NCBI GenBank assembly: GCA_905331475.1
Contig: CAJNYU010002461.1
Coordinates: 4,766 to 68,765 of the forward strand
From: Rotaria socialis
Taxonomy: Eukaryota; Rotifera; Eurotatoria; Philodinida; Philodinidae
Length of the DNA: 64,000 nt
Direction: 5' to 3'
In this document: positions 48,587 through 63,216 of the stretch, in pieces
How positions within the stretch are numbered: position 1 is the stretch's first letter
How the letters are laid out: every line of letters begins with the position of its first letter
Position numbers and translations under genes: made by a program
The notes under the pieces: generated by a model
Databases searched by the model: none
The model's input: the letters and a program-made list of their open reading frames with translations, nothing else
What the model was told of the DNA's origin: nothing

Positions 48587-49912
48587 ATGGCAATGAAGTT
48601 CATACTTGTATTTATCTGTGCGTCACTAAATTCAGTGACGAGTGTTTTTCAATGTCCGGGCGATGGTCACTTTGTCAATCCAGCAGACAAACATTCCTAT
48701 TATCAATGTGCACATGGTACCCCATTTTTGATGCAATGTCCAGCTTCATTAGTTTGGAATCAGCAAGATCAAATATGCGATTGGAATACTCCTGCTCGTA
48801 TGTCGATTCATGTTTTGAATTTTATTTTTAAATCAATTAATTTACTTTACTTTCGACATTGAAATCTATTATTAGAATATTCTATGATATACTCTATTGA
48901 TTAGTTTTGTTTTTGTTTAGCTTCTACTGATTGTAGCAATAAAAATCCAAAGAACTGTCGTGAAACAACGCGATGGGCAACAGGAGGCACTACCATTGTT
49001 GGTATCGACAGAGAATTCGGATCTGATGCTAGTCATGTAGGCTCACCATTTGGCATATTTGTTGACGGTGAACATGGCTATGTGTATGTTGCTGAAACTG
49101 AAAATCATCGAATTCAGAAGTTCAATTTTAAAGCTGTGGGCAGCCTCGGAGTTACTGTTGCAGGTGGAAATAACGCCGGCAATGCATCGAATCAATTAAG
49201 TTGGCCGTCAGCTGTTTATGTCGATAAAAATGAAAATGTATACATATCCGATACCGATAATTCCCGTATTCAAATGTGGGCAAAAGGTGCAACGAGTGGT
49301 GTTACCGTAGCTGGGGGTAATGGCAAAGGTACCGCTCTGAATCAGATAGGTGTTTGTCAAGGTCTTTTTGTTCATGAAGAAACCAACGCATTATTTATAT
49401 CGGACTTTTACAATGATCGTATTGTGAAATGGATTCCAGAGAAAGGAGAAGGTATAATCGTAGCAGGCACCGGTACTGGAGGTCCAAAGGCAGATCAACT
49501 CAGTGGACCACGTGGTATCTTTATAGACAAATGTGAGACAATCTATATTGCAGATTTATGGAACAACAGAATACAAAAATGGGAAAAAAATGCAACGCAA
49601 GGCATCACTGTAGCTGGAGGAAACGGGAAAGGGGTAGCTGGCAACCAGCTGAATAGTCCGTGGGACGTTGAAGTCGATCAGTATGGTAATATATACGTTG
49701 CCGATACCGACAATAGCCGAATTGTGAAATGGGGTCCAAATTCAACGGTTGGTGTTCAATTAGCAACTGGAGATACACCAATGATTGGTCGTGGTCCATT
49801 CGCGGATGTTTTTAGTATAGGACTTGACAAGGAAGGAGATTTGTTTACAAGCGAGAAAAGAAATAATCGAATTCAACAATTTAACATCATGCCAGAAACG
49901 AATAATTGTTGA
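48587..49912 (+). CDS. Secreted chitin-binding plus NHL-repeat protein, 400 aa, two exons
   Basis: Exon 1 48587-48797 and exon 2 48921-49912 (GTATGT...TTTAG, phase 1). Signal peptide MAMKFILVFICASLNSVTS, then one CBM14 module (FQCPGDGHFVNPADKHSYYQCAHG...CPASLVWNQQDQICDW). A short linker with paired cysteines leads into a beta-propeller of NHL repeats: five or six units of VYVAETENHRIQKF, VYISDTDNSRIQMW, LFISDFYNDRIVKW, IYIADLWNNRIQKW and IYVADTDNSRIVKW type, each followed by VTVAGGNGKG. The chitin-binding part would anchor the propeller to chitin. NHL propellers bind proteins or RNA; the ligand here is unknown. The upstream ATG at 48494 gives a poorer leader. AATAAA at 49937. Confidence 0.9.
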
Positions 49913-52790
49913 TGTTGTTCTCAGGTCCCCATTCTTAATAAAAGCTTAAAAATTTCACATATAGTGTTCTAATCCGAGAACAAATAACATCAGACATAAA
50001 GCAAACAGTAAAAGAACTGTTTATTTTAGGACCTTCTAATTGTATGGACTATTTTTGATTATATCGGGAACAAAAGAATAATAAGAGTAATAATATGATG
50101 TCAAGCTATCGAAGCAATTTTTTTCATCTAAACGATATACAAGTAAATGCAAAGTTAATTGACACACAAGCACTGTATCTATGCTCGAGAACATCAATCA
50201 TAGAGATTCGAGAAGGATATGCCGACGCTAGCAGTCAAGGTAACTTGTGCTTTTTGTAATAGTTAATTCAGCGTATTTACCACCAGTGTCAATATGCTTA
50301 ATTGAATCGAATGCCATTTTCTGCAGATATATCTAAAACTATTTTAGACTAGTCCTGTATGGTATTGTAGAGAATTTCAAGCAGTATCTGTTAATAATAA
50401 AAAGGACTTTACTCACAGAGATAATAGGATTATCTTGCAGATTGGTTGAGGGTGTGCGTGCGCATTTATATGCATGCTGGCGCGCTGTGTAAGTGTGAAC
50501 TTTCGTATGAGTATTGGCGAGGATTGAATTCCCTCTCCATCGATAACTATATTGTTGTGGGTCTTTTACCCTATGGCAACAATTATTTTAGAAAAAAATG
50601 AAAACTAAATGGCTCATGGCAGAGACTAAAAAGAAGAGAGAATCAGTATTAAATGCGTACAATTTGGTGCTGCCAAAAACTATGTGTTCCTACTATGGCC
50701 TATTCAGATTAAAGGAAAGCCATCGACGAAGTTTATATGATGGAAACATACGTAGTATTGAGTATCAAATCTTGATTCCATTGAGTATAAAAGCATGTTG
50801 TAAATTTGCTCCATTTCAAAGCAAAATTGTGCTGAAAAGAGATGAATTATTTTTGCAAAATATTGCCAGACGACGAAAAATCTTAACCATTAGAAGTGAA
50901 CATGGCTCATGATTACTAATGTACAATAGCGTGTTTCCAACAGAAAAATTCATGAAAGAACAAGCATTATTTTCGTCTGAAGAAAAATCTTTTTTTCTTT
51001 CTCTTATTTATTTGCAAGATGACAGTTTGAATGTAAAAATGAAGGCGTACTAATGCAACGCTATTTTTTTCTTTTATGTTTTTCGTTTCGGCTTGAGCAA
51101 AATCCTATTGGTCAGCGATTTTTTTTATATGGGTAGATAGAGTTAGTGAGTTAAACAATAAAGTGCTGGTTTACATTCTTTAAATCAATGGTTCTAAAAG
51201 TAGTTTCGAAAATATTTCTCTCCTAGAATAACTGTAAATTGATACACTATGCTTTCTAAGGATGGCATGAGCATGATATTTGTTCAGCTTTTGATTCGTG
51301 ATGTGAGGTTGAGGACGTAGGTGTTAATGTGAAGATGCTAAAATGCCATCATTGTGGATAGACACTGCTAACAGAAAAAATCTCGTAGAAAAATAAAGGG
51401 TGAAAAAGTATGTCCCATTAATATACGCCATCAGTACATAAAGATTGGAGAAGACTTACTGTCGAATTGTTGATATTAGGAGGAACTTTATCAGAATTTA
51501 TTCTTGTGTCATTAATTACAATGATTAAAACTTTCGAGGACAAGTCATAGCACGAAACAAAGCAATATCTTTCAGGGCTCCGAATGGGATGGAACAAGAG
51601 TATGGTTCCATTAGATTTTCGTTTCTTTCCTTTTGATGAAAATATCAAAGGTTTTTTCTTTGAAATGTGTTTTTTCAAAGTACCTTATAGCAGACTTGAG
51701 TAATATAACTTAGCATATCCTCATTATTGCTCTTATCCGTTCAAAAAAATAATTTTGCTCTCGACTTTTTTGTACTATTTTTCGTAAAAACCCTTATTTA
51801 TCTTTTCCCAGAAGCATAAATTTGGTGAACCTCTATATATTTCATATCAGCTTATACTTTTGACATACTTCACCCATCAATCGCCTTCATGTATTGCTAA
51901 AGAGTTGCTTTATATTTCTTTCACGTTTTCGGCCATCTCAATTTTATAAAGTTGTCTATATCCAACATGATTCATTTGCTCCTTTCCTTTCGCCTCCTAT
52001 ATTTATCAATTTCCACTATTACGGGGATAAGCAAACCGAAACTTAGCCCAGAAAAATTGGAAATTACATGCCCGCGCTTTAAAGTCTCGTTGATTTCGAT
52101 TGGAGTACGTACTCCAGAAGTTTCCCATTTTCTCCCTTGTAGAAATTACACTAGAAAGATTCGCATGTAACATTTAACTGTCGTAGAGGGAGCTCAAGGC
52201 TTCAATACCATCCGAATCGCTAAGAGTCATGCAGGAAAAGTGCCGCTTTCATTAAAACAGGGTGATCGTGAGAGCACATAAATTCATCAAAATGAAATCT
52301 GAGCTAATACAGAGATCCGTACCATGGTGGCATTTAGGTGCACATAATACTGTCGAGAATATATTTCGATCAAACTCTAAGACTAAGATTGACTTTTTCT
52401 AAACTTACGATGACGAGGTAGGCCTGGAGGGTGCTCGCAAAATATACCCCAGAACGACGGAACAAGTGAGAAGAATAACACAAAATGAACGATAGCCTAG
52501 AGAGTGAGATATACGAACAATAAGAGCGACACTCGAGACGCAACAAAACAATAGCTTTCTTTTCCTTTTCTAAGGAAAGGAAAGTAAAAGTGGGACACCT
52601 AGTAATCATTGGAAAAATATGAGTTAGAATTGTCTTTTTTGTTTACAGTCAAACACAAGAAGCAGTCTTTCACGAGTAAGCAACACAAAATTATGTTTGC
52701 TCACGTGTAACATGGCTACAAAATTCTCTATCATACTATAGAAACATATTAAATGAATAGCTGTCAACTATAGATTCAGTTTTGCTGCAT
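49913..52790. other. Gene-free stretch
   Basis: About 2.9 kb with no supported gene. The frame at 50598-50912 (basic, 104 aa) has no recognisable motif. No clear inverted-repeat element. Confidence 0.35.
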
Positions 52791-52809
52791 GGATAGCAGT
52801 TGAATCAGT

Positions 52810-55800
52810 ACAATTTCTTCATCAAATAATACAAAAAATGATGAAGACGTCATTATGGAAGAAGTTATTCAAGTATTTCAGAAATTTGTGGATGGGATGT
52901 CTTTGGAAACAACTAAGCAAATAGTGGAATTCGATCCAGCGTTAGAGCAATTGCTAAGTAAACTTGAACAAGTTTAAGTGAATGATAATAATCATCAAGA
53001 TCTTATTCATCAAACTTCATCATTATGTAACGAATTGATTGGCACTATCGAGAGAGCTACTTTTACTCACATCAAAGATTTTCAAAGTTGTTTCAAATAT
53101 GTTCTCATCTCTTTTTTTCTATTCTCGCATCTCTACAAAGAAAAAATGAAAGTGATCATTATGATAAAATAAATGAATAGCATCTAAAATTGTCTCGAAT
53201 TATTTCGTCATGTTGAATCTGCTTTTCAAACATTGATTTGCGTCGACAATGAAATGTCTCTCATACGCAAAATTTTCTTCGCATTACTCGATCTACTTTC
53301 TAAACTAAAACTTTGTTCGCACTTGAATAATGATCAACACACAAAAATACCACCAACAGAAGCTTGTAAATGTATAACCAATCTCCTAATGAATTTAGCG
53401 ACTAAAAAGGTTACGATTGTTTCATTTACGAAGGATGATAGTAACACACGCAAGTATAAGAATGCATTCACTGCCGTGTATAAGCAAGTGCAACGGAATC
53501 TACACCTGAATATTGATGCGGAACAACGAACAGTGTCTGATACTATCACAACAGATTTTATTTTAATATTCTTTTGTTTTCTCTCTGATCGAATAAATAT
53601 TGTTCCATGGTTTCTGGGTATTGGTCTGGTCAAAAGTTTATTAGAATGCTTGAAAATAGTAGGCACTTCTCCCTAAACAAGCGAACAAATTCTCTGCATT
53701 ATTTACAATATATCTCGACATGATGAAGGCAGTGATGAACTAAAATAATTCGTTAGTCTTGAGATTCTTAAAAATATTCCAAGTGATAATAGTGAAAAAT
53801 TAAACGATCAAAGCATCAATGACGATTGCTCTTCCGTCTATACCCAAGTAAATCCGCTCAAATAATAAACAAATGAACGCAATTCTTAATCGTTTATTAC
53901 AAATCACTATAGAAGCTGCCGAAGTAAGCTCTACAAAGAAAACATATTAGGACAATAATCTCTTATCTCTCTTCAAAGAAATAGTTTTCTTCGAAATTTA
54001 AAGAATCTTAAATAGTTCAGTAATCAAGAAAATAGATCGTTGGTCGAGCAGTAAATGTGCCGCCATCGTAGTTTAACGTAGTGCTCAGAAGATAATAAAA
54101 TACTAATTTACTTGAAAATGAAAGAATATAATATGAAGGGTTTCTACCAATAAATAGTATACGAAACAGGTTACTTCTACTTTTAAGACATGTTAAGATA
54201 ATTGTTATAAATTTCAATAATGAAAATATAATTGCCTTTTCTTTTAGTCGGTAGATCATCAAACTACATATGGTTTTCATATATATGAACCTTTAGCTGT
54301 GCTGACAAAATTATTTCTAGATGAAAAATCACTTGACTATGTTCTAAGTCATGCAAAAACTGATCCGCAAATTGACCCAGAGCCAAAAATTAATTGTTTC
54401 GTCGATTTGCACATCAAATTTCGAGATGCATTCACAGCAGATAATAAGCAGCTGCAGCAATTTGCATGCACAGCACAATAAGAATTTATTGAACATCATT
54501 AATAGTTTAGCTACGGATGATAATGGCAACGTAGTCGATGGATATGTTTCAAGTTCAATGGGAAATATAACAAACGCTGCTTATGGTATTCTCTACAACC
54601 TTAATGAAATATGAGATAGTAAAAAAGTTGATATTACTGATAATCGATTAATCTCTGATACAGGAGGCGAACAGTCAATGGTTATGATTAGCTATGTTCA
54701 TGCAAATAATCAGTTTTATGATAAAATTCTTGCCCAGCGCCAGAGAAAAAGAAATCTTTTTCGAATTTGGATCAATAGAGACCATTTTTCGACCAATGAA
54801 GATATTTGGGAAAAATCGCTCTTGGAATCAAGTAATCGAATCTTATTCTATGTGTCCTTTCGCAAGAATATTACAATAGTAAATCCTGTCGAAAAGAAGT
54901 TAAGGTTGCAGTACGCCGTAACAAGTCGATCCTTCCTGACTATATTGGTACACCAGGTGAATGTGATTGGCTCGGTATGCGATTTTGGTTTGTTGTTCTC
55001 CGTATTTTAATATTCTCACCCTCTGAAAAGTTTTAGATAAATCTCAGATACTTATTTCGTACAATAGCATAGTTTATCCTATTAAATATTGACTCATAAA
55101 AGGTATTTCAATGATACTATCTATGACAGATGAAGGAGTATTAGCATTTTGAAGATAGTCAGATGATAGAAATTATAATCGTGACTATGGTTTCGATTTT
55201 ATGTTAGGCTTGGGATTTCATTCTGTAGACGGTTACTGCTGAACAGTAGTTAAATCAGCGACGAGTCGCTGATATCAGTGCTATCTATGACTAGTAGATT
55301 CTCTTCCATTTTACAATGCAGCAAATCAATTTTTACAAAAAAAAATTCAGATATTCACATTGGTGAGTTAAAATATGTTCGATTTAAAAATAGCAGTGGA
55401 ATGCTTCACGATGGTAAAATCCAAGAACTTTTGAAAACAATTCAAGGTACGATTAAAATACCACAAACACAGCCGCTGCAAAAAAAGACACTGAACAACA
55501 CACTACACCGATACAATCTTCAGAAGCAGCTAAAATAATCAAGCCGAGTACTCGTATAAACGTGAAAAGGCCTCCCAAAGATTGGAGCGTTGATGATATT
55601 CATACATGGTTTAGTAGTTGCAAAGTTCCTGACACTGGAAAACTTCTACGATTTTCAATCAGTCGCCGAGATGGTTGAATATTCAATCAGGCTACGTACC
55701 GATTCGAAAAAGGAATTTATTAAATATGAGAAACGATATGCTACGAATTATCCAGATGAACACCTTGAAGAGTACATATTTAATCGATGCAAAAATGCTC

Positions 55801-55898
55801 TTCTTAATTTATCAACTAGCCAACAAGAAACAATGAAAAATCCGGTATCTTTGTCTCAACCATCAAAGCCCAAATCAAGAACTTGTACCTTTGTTTGA
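52810..55898 (+). pseudogene. Decayed helical-repeat/TIR/SAM protein gene
   Basis: Coding-like pieces in shifting frames follow one another on the plus strand. First is an N-terminal block with IMEEVIQVFQKFVDGM, broken by TAA at 52975. Then come Leu-rich helical, armadillo-like blocks (LIRKIFFALLDLLSKLKLCS; KSLLECLKI). A TIR-like block at about 54664-55000 has VMISYVHANNQFYDKIL, FRIWINRDHF and, in another frame, AVRRNKSILP and GECDWLGMRF. A SAM-like block at about 55565-55800 (DWSVDDIHTWFSSCKVPD, one-base shift, then SVAEMVEYSIRLRT) ends at 55898. At least five stops or frame changes are visible. TIR domains with NAD-cleaving or immune-signalling roles occur in animals (for example SARM1, ARM-SAM-TIR); here the order is TIR before SAM. 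I do not offer a repaired protein. Confidence 0.6.
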
Positions 55899-56260
55899 GT
55901 TCAGCTTGAATTCTAGAAAAGTTTTGAAATGTCTAAAACTAACTTCACTGAAAACACGGCATTTTAACACTGACAGAAAATTGCACATCATTGTGACTAG
56001 TTTTGACAAAATGATGTCAATGTACTCCTAGGAAATATTGAAAGATCCCATCAAGACTCAAACGGTATTTAAAAACTTCAGGCTCTTGGTTTTGTGATAT
56101 GGAATGATATTAATAGGGATGCAAATTTATTTATCAAATTGTTGCCCTCATAACATATGTAAAAGGAAGTGCGAAGTCTGAAATCATCGATTGAATAGGC
56201 TAGTTCGCGGCTGACATATAATTGTCCAAAATATTTTTTACAAAGTTTTACGATCAATAT
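55899..56260. other. Short spacer
   Basis: AT-rich spacer between the TIR/SAM relic and the 3' end of the GH127 gene. Nothing recognised. Confidence 0.45.
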
Positions 56261-58159
56261 TTAGCCGACTGGAAAATAAACTGTATATGTCTGATTGACA
56301 ATCTCGTAGAGAGGTAACAATCGGAAAGTAGAGTTATCGAGGGCTGTTGCTTCGAATTGAATGGGTTCTTGGATTGTAGTATATATTTTTCGAATAAGGT
56401 TCATATCACGCGGCAATGACTTTGCGTTTGCAGTCAAACCGCCAAGAACAATGGGTCCAAATAGAATGGATACCAAATTTGGATTATCATTGATCGGCTC
56501 AGCATGCAGTCGCATAGCCATATTGTATACAATACGATCGTTCGTCTTCCATTGAGTAATAGGAAGTAACACATACGTCGAAGGTATCAGTTCGATATGT
56601 TGTCGTATATCATTGATCTCAATCCAGGACTCATCAGATACAATCCAAGATGGTACACGAAGATATATATTCAATGCAACGGCATCGATTGATGTAGTTA
56701 ATGTAAAAATTGTTGTTGTTTCTCGAGGAAAAGCGGTCATCTGACGAATCAATACATGTTCTTGTGCATACCAATTGAGATCTGAGGCAACAAACATATT
56801 AACATAGACCGACGCTACTCCGCTCTGATTATCGAAGAAATAGATTGAATCACTCATTTTCGTCCATTGATCAATGGCTGTAGTGTAACAACACCAGAAA
56901 CTATCGAACTGAGAACCGAAACCTATCCCTCCGCCCACAGAAGTCGGTTTACTAACATTTGCTCCCAATGGATAACTGTACAGCATATGACCGGGTTCAC
57001 TTGGATCTTGTGTACCCCAAATACTGTTGACAAATACTCGTTCGTAAGCATTCGCATATTCTACATCACCAGTCCATTCGATCAGTACTCGAATTACCTT
57101 TAACATATTGTACTGAACACAAAACTCTTGATTATTATTCCAAAGAGTTTGTGATAAAAGATTTGCATCGCTATAATGTTCTTGCTGATAGAATCCAACC
57201 GAACCATTACCACCATTCGAGCCGCCGGTCGAATAGGTATGATTTTTCCACACAATCGAATAGAAATTTTCAAGAATCGCTCGATATTCTGGCTCGCCAG
57301 TAACTGCATAGCGCCGACCACCGCCTAATACCGGTGGTACATGCGAGTTAGCATGTAAACCAGTGAGAAAGTCAGCATTGAGCGAGAGTGCTCCAAGAAA
57401 CTGTCCATCTTCAAATTGTTGACCCATCCAAAAAAAGCGTCTATCACCGGTAAGACCATATTGTTCATAAAGAAAATCACTAATACCACCATATTCATAG
57501 TCTGTTGTACTAAATATCATCGCCTGCCAATGAGAGATGGAGTATGTTTTAATGCAATGATCTACCCATGCGTATAAATATTCGAGCATGTCATGCATCA
57601 TAGTACCGGCTAAAGTTAGACCCGTAAGAGTGCTCATGTCAGAGAGACCACGCAAGAGCTTTTCATAGCAATAGATTGGGGCCCATACTTTTTCTAAGCG
57701 CTCTAATTTTCTCAAATGTTCCGATGGCCATGCAGCAAGAAAACCCGATTCATTTAGAATCTGCTGTACACGATACAATTGTTCGACTAGGTAATAAGCT
57801 TTTGCCAACTGGTGTGTATCATTGTAAGCGAGATATGCTTTTGCTGATGCTTGAAGATAAAATGCCAAGAAAACACCGCGTATATCACTGTAGGGTGATT
57901 CCCATCCACCCAATGGCTCAATACCTTCCACACTTATATTTGCATTTTGATAATAAGTATAAAGTAAACGATCGACCGGTAACAGGTCCAAATATGCTTG
58001 ATTTAATAGTTGTCCGTCGAGACTAGGCGAATGGGGCGATTCGATGAGATTTACTTGTTGAAGAAAGAACGGCGTGAGTTTGTTGTTGATAGGTGAAATC
58101 GGAAGAGCATTAGTCAAAGACACACTCAGAATAACAAGAAGAGCCTTTATGTCACACAT
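56261..58159 (-). CDS. GH127 (DUF1680) beta-L-arabinofuranosidase-like glycosidase, 632 aa, intronless
   Basis: A single open frame with signal peptide (MCDIKALLVILSVSLTNALP), predicted secreted or lysosomal. GH127 enzymes release L-arabinofuranose from plant glycoproteins and hemicellulose. The architecture is an (alpha/alpha)6 barrel then beta-sandwiches. Against bacterial HypBA1 the key residues are present: acid/base-type Glu327 (QQEHYSD), metal ligands Glu345 and Cys347 (QEFCVQYNML), and the Cys pair Cys423/Cys424 (FWCCYTTAI), one of which is the nucleophile in the characterised enzyme. Length fits the family (about 650). The family is mainly bacterial, fungal and plant; an intronless copy among intron-rich neighbours, with a higher GC look, suggests horizontal acquisition. 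Several N-x-S/T sites fit passage through the ER. Confidence 0.9.
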   Translation of the reverse strand: MCDIKALLVILSVSLTNALPISPINNKLTPFFLQQVNLIESPHSPSLDGQLLNQAYLDLLPVDRLLYTYYQNANISVEGIEPLGGWESPYSDIRGVFLAFYLQASAKAYLAYNDTHQLAKAYYLVEQLYRVQQILNESGFLAAWPSEHLRKLERLEKVWAPIYCYEKLLRGLSDMSTLTGLTLAGTMMHDMLEYLYAWVDHCIKTYSISHWQAMIFSTTDYEYGGISDFLYEQYGLTGDRRFFWMGQQFEDGQFLGALSLNADFLTGLHANSHVPPVLGGGRRYAVTGEPEYRAILENFYSIVWKNHTYSTGGSNGGNGSVGFYQQEHYSDANLLSQTLWNNNQEFCVQYNMLKVIRVLIEWTGDVEYANAYERVFVNSIWGTQDPSEPGHMLYSYPLGANVSKPTSVGGGIGFGSQFDSFWCCYTTAIDQWTKMSDSIYFFDNQSGVASVYVNMFVASDLNWYAQEHVLIRQMTAFPRETTTIFTLTTSIDAVALNIYLRVPSWIVSDESWIEINDIRQHIELIPSTYVLLPITQWKTNDRIVYNMAMRLHAEPINDNPNLVSILFGPIVLGGLTANAKSLPRDMNLIRKIYTTIQEPIQFEATALDNSTFRLLPLYEIVNQTYTVYFPVG

Positions 58160-58669
58160 GGTATAGGTGAAAAAAGAAAATGAATGCCTTTGCGTTATTT
58201 GTTTTTGTACTCTTGACTGATACTGTTGATATCTTAGATGCGAGTATGCTCAGGTTGAAGTCGAGCAGAATACGAGAACATGCTTTATTATTAGTATATT
58301 TTTTTTGCATCCTACTAAAAAAAGTAGTTGATGTGATCATCAACGGCGATTGCATGAAACACCAATTATCAATTGTCGACGAGGCTGATACTGATTTAGA
58401 CAGAGTCCATACTATTACTTATCATTTTATCTCGTGTAACATGGATATGCATCGGCAATTGAAGGTTTGATTCTTTTCACTTCACTTTTCCTTGCCGCAG
58501 AAAAACTCTGTTCTTCTTTAACACGTGCGATTATTGAATCGATTCTCTACAGAGATTCGCATCTTTAAACGAATATTTCTTGAGGGCTCGAGTGTGTTAA
58601 ATACTCGAATTTAGATAGATTCGAAGCAGAACACGAGGCATTTCGATCAGGGCTTAATTCGATCATCGG

Positions 58670-58880
58670 TTCCACGACATTTCCACGCGCGACACTACGG
58701 CGCAATACAGATTCATGCATAATATTTGCTCGCAAAGTCCTCATTCTAACTCTCACCTTCACCCTCACTCGTCCCCTCACTTTTGTTTTCGTTTTCACCC
58801 TTATTTTCGAGCTCACCCTCAACTTTTGCTCCCACGATCACTGTTGCGCGGAAGTGTCGCGCGCGGTCATGTCGTGTCAC
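58670..58880. repeat. Inverted-repeat element with GCGCGACACT ends and CTCACCCTCAC core
   Basis: The left arm TTCCACGCGCGACACTACGGCGCAA is mirrored by TTGCGCGGAAGTGTCGCGCGCGG on the right. The core is a run of (CTCACCCTCACY) units at 58745-58830. About 200 bp, MITE-like; superfamily unknown. The frame across it encodes only a VRVKVRV repeat and is an artefact. Confidence 0.6.
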
Positions 58881-59044
58881 GTCGATCATCATCAGATATC
58901 TTTAGAATTTAATACTACATATAAAAAACGTTCGAGGCATATTATAAAGAACGCCAAAGTTATCAAAATTAGGTGTTCTTTTAATAGGGAGGACGTGACC
59001 AGAAGATTGAGTAAAGCCTAGGGGAATACATCCCATTCCACGAT

Positions 59045-59165
59045 CTTGAACATTGGGGAACTAGTTCCGTCTAATTCCTGCAATTCCATTTATCACCTCG
59101 AATACAATTCCGGAATACCGGGAACTACTACTGGCCGATACCTAGGAGCTCCGTTCGATTCCGCT
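59045..59165. repeat. Fragment related to the ATTCCGGAAT element
   Basis: TTGAACATTGGGGAACTAGTTCCG followed by AATTCC units matches one end of the element at 29154-29513 (TTGAACATTCCGGAACCAGTTCC on its reverse strand). Apparently one-ended, so truncated. Confidence 0.5.
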
Positions 59166-60482
59166 ATTGAGTTACCATCCTTTTTTAGTCATTCGTTACA
59201 TGTGGATGAAGAATAAGTGAGAAAAGGCCGAGCCATGGTCACATCGACACTCACACCCTTCTTTAATTAATAACGAAAATTGTTAATTCTGTTGTGTAGA
59301 TAACATTCTTCAAGAATTGTAAATCCATTTATATTGTTGAAATATTTGCTCTTTCATTCATTAATTGAAATAATTACTGGTGAACATGTGAAGATAGATT
59401 TCAAATGAATCAATAATTCATTCATTGCTGAGAAAGAAAGAAAGAAGGAAGTTCTTTGACATTTTAAATATATTCTATGATCGAATAAATCTCCTTTGCC
59501 TTGTTGGAGAGTCAAAATAAAATCGTTTTCTAATTCGAAAAGTTTAACATTGAGAAATAATAACATTATAGAATTTCATAATCATTGAATATCAATTGAT
59601 ATTGTATCAAGTGAAAATAAAAGTATGAAAGCTATGACATTGCGATGATTATATGAATAAGAATGTTTTTGACATTTTTTAAAGAAAAAAAATTTTAAAT
59701 GAGAAATTTCTTCAATAGAAATTGTTTATTTTCATCAAATAATCATATCTCAGATAAATTTATGAAAATGAGTTTTCTTTTGTTTGCCAATCAATATTGT
59801 CGAGTTTTTATCTGAAATTGTTCATATGTTGTATATTTCTCTCTATTTCACATTTATTCTTCTTACAAGTTGACATTCAATATTTCTTTCCACATTCAAT
59901 TTATACAATAAGTTTAAATTTTGCTTTCAGTTATATTAGATTAGAAATTATTCTCCTCGATAGAATTGATTGATTTGCAAACGACATATAAAAAGCTCCT
60001 GTTTAACTCGGCAAATACATTCTTCGAATGTATTAGAGTATTCGAAATACGTTAGCAATAAGCTTTTCCCTTATGTTCCTCCACTAAATGATCCCTATAT
60101 GATGTGGCGAACATCAGGAGGCAAGTGAAATAAACACTTCATGAAGAGTAGAATTGAAGAAAAAAAAAGTAATCATAGTGATTCATTCCCTGTGATTCAA
60201 CATTTTTTCATCTAAGAAATAAACACTATTTGCCTGGCCATAAAATCTGGTAGGAAGAGAAAAAAAGAATTTTTTTGTTCGCATGACGACTTTCCTTTCT
60301 CTCTTTTCAAAAAATTTCATCATACTTGCACAATATAAGCTTGTAAATGGCAAATTGCTTCTTATACTTACGAATTCGAACTTACACAGAGCGAACGATA
60401 AAAAATACTCAATATAGACGGATTAGTCTAACGAATCACAAATTTGATAACTACGCTAGAAAAGAATTTGACAAATTGAAAG

Positions 60483-62792
<2,310 letters not shown>

Positions 62793-63153
62793 ATAGAAAT
62801 TTATTTATTATCACACATATTTCAACATTTTTATTTTCAATTCATTTTCATCTTTGAACTTTTTTTAATGCGATGCGAAGCAGAAGCATTTCTGTAGTCC
62901 GTCGCGAGTTTTTTTTTTTTTTTACTCGAGATCGTACGCATCTTTTCTGTCGTTTTGTGACTCTATGATCTCGAGAACCAAAAATCGTAGAAAACTCGTT
63001 GAAACGCAAGATAGCAGTATCGAGATCGAACTGCTTACAGCTTTTTTCGAATCTAAAATCCGATGTTTCATTCGGTCACAAATATCATTCCAAAATGACG
63101 AAAATGAAAGAAATTTGTCAAGAGATAATTAAAGTGACGTCATCAACATATGT
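62793..63153. other. 3' flank of BiP gene and unresolved coding-like fragment
   Basis: A T run at 62912-62926 is followed by palindromic bits (CTCGAGAT/ATCTCGAG at about 62926-62978). From about 62999 a plus-strand frame (KRKIAVSRSNCLQLF...) runs into the gap. It could be part of a gene or repeat cut by the gap; I cannot tell. Confidence 0.3.
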
Positions 63154-63216
63154 NNNNNNNNNNNNNNNNNNNNNNNNNNNNNNNNNNNNNNNNNNNNNNN
63201 NNNNNNNNNNNNNNNN
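63154..63216. other. Assembly gap (63 n)
   Basis: A run of 63 undetermined bases. The sequence after the gap has a short Lys/Glu-rich open end (LVQLKEQFEKAF then TGA at about 63263), compatible with the last codons of an interrupted gene. Confidence 0.95.

Larger units (their letters stand above)
58160..60482. other. Gene-free stretch with element fragments
   Basis: No gene supported. It contains an inverted GCGCGACAC element (58670-58880), an ATTCCGGAAT-type fragment (about 59045-59165) and the upstream region of the BiP gene. The rest is AT-rich. Confidence 0.4.

Noticed and set aside
50598..50912. A 104-residue basic open frame
   Set aside because: No motif, no splice context, no compositional support beyond length; may be chance.
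57676..58026. Plus-strand frame inside the glycosidase
   Set aside because: Antisense shadow of the GH127 coding sequence.
58565..58912. Open frames encoding VRVKVRV-type or Ser/His-rich peptides
   Set aside because: They are translations of the CTCACCCTCAC tandem core of an inverted-repeat element.
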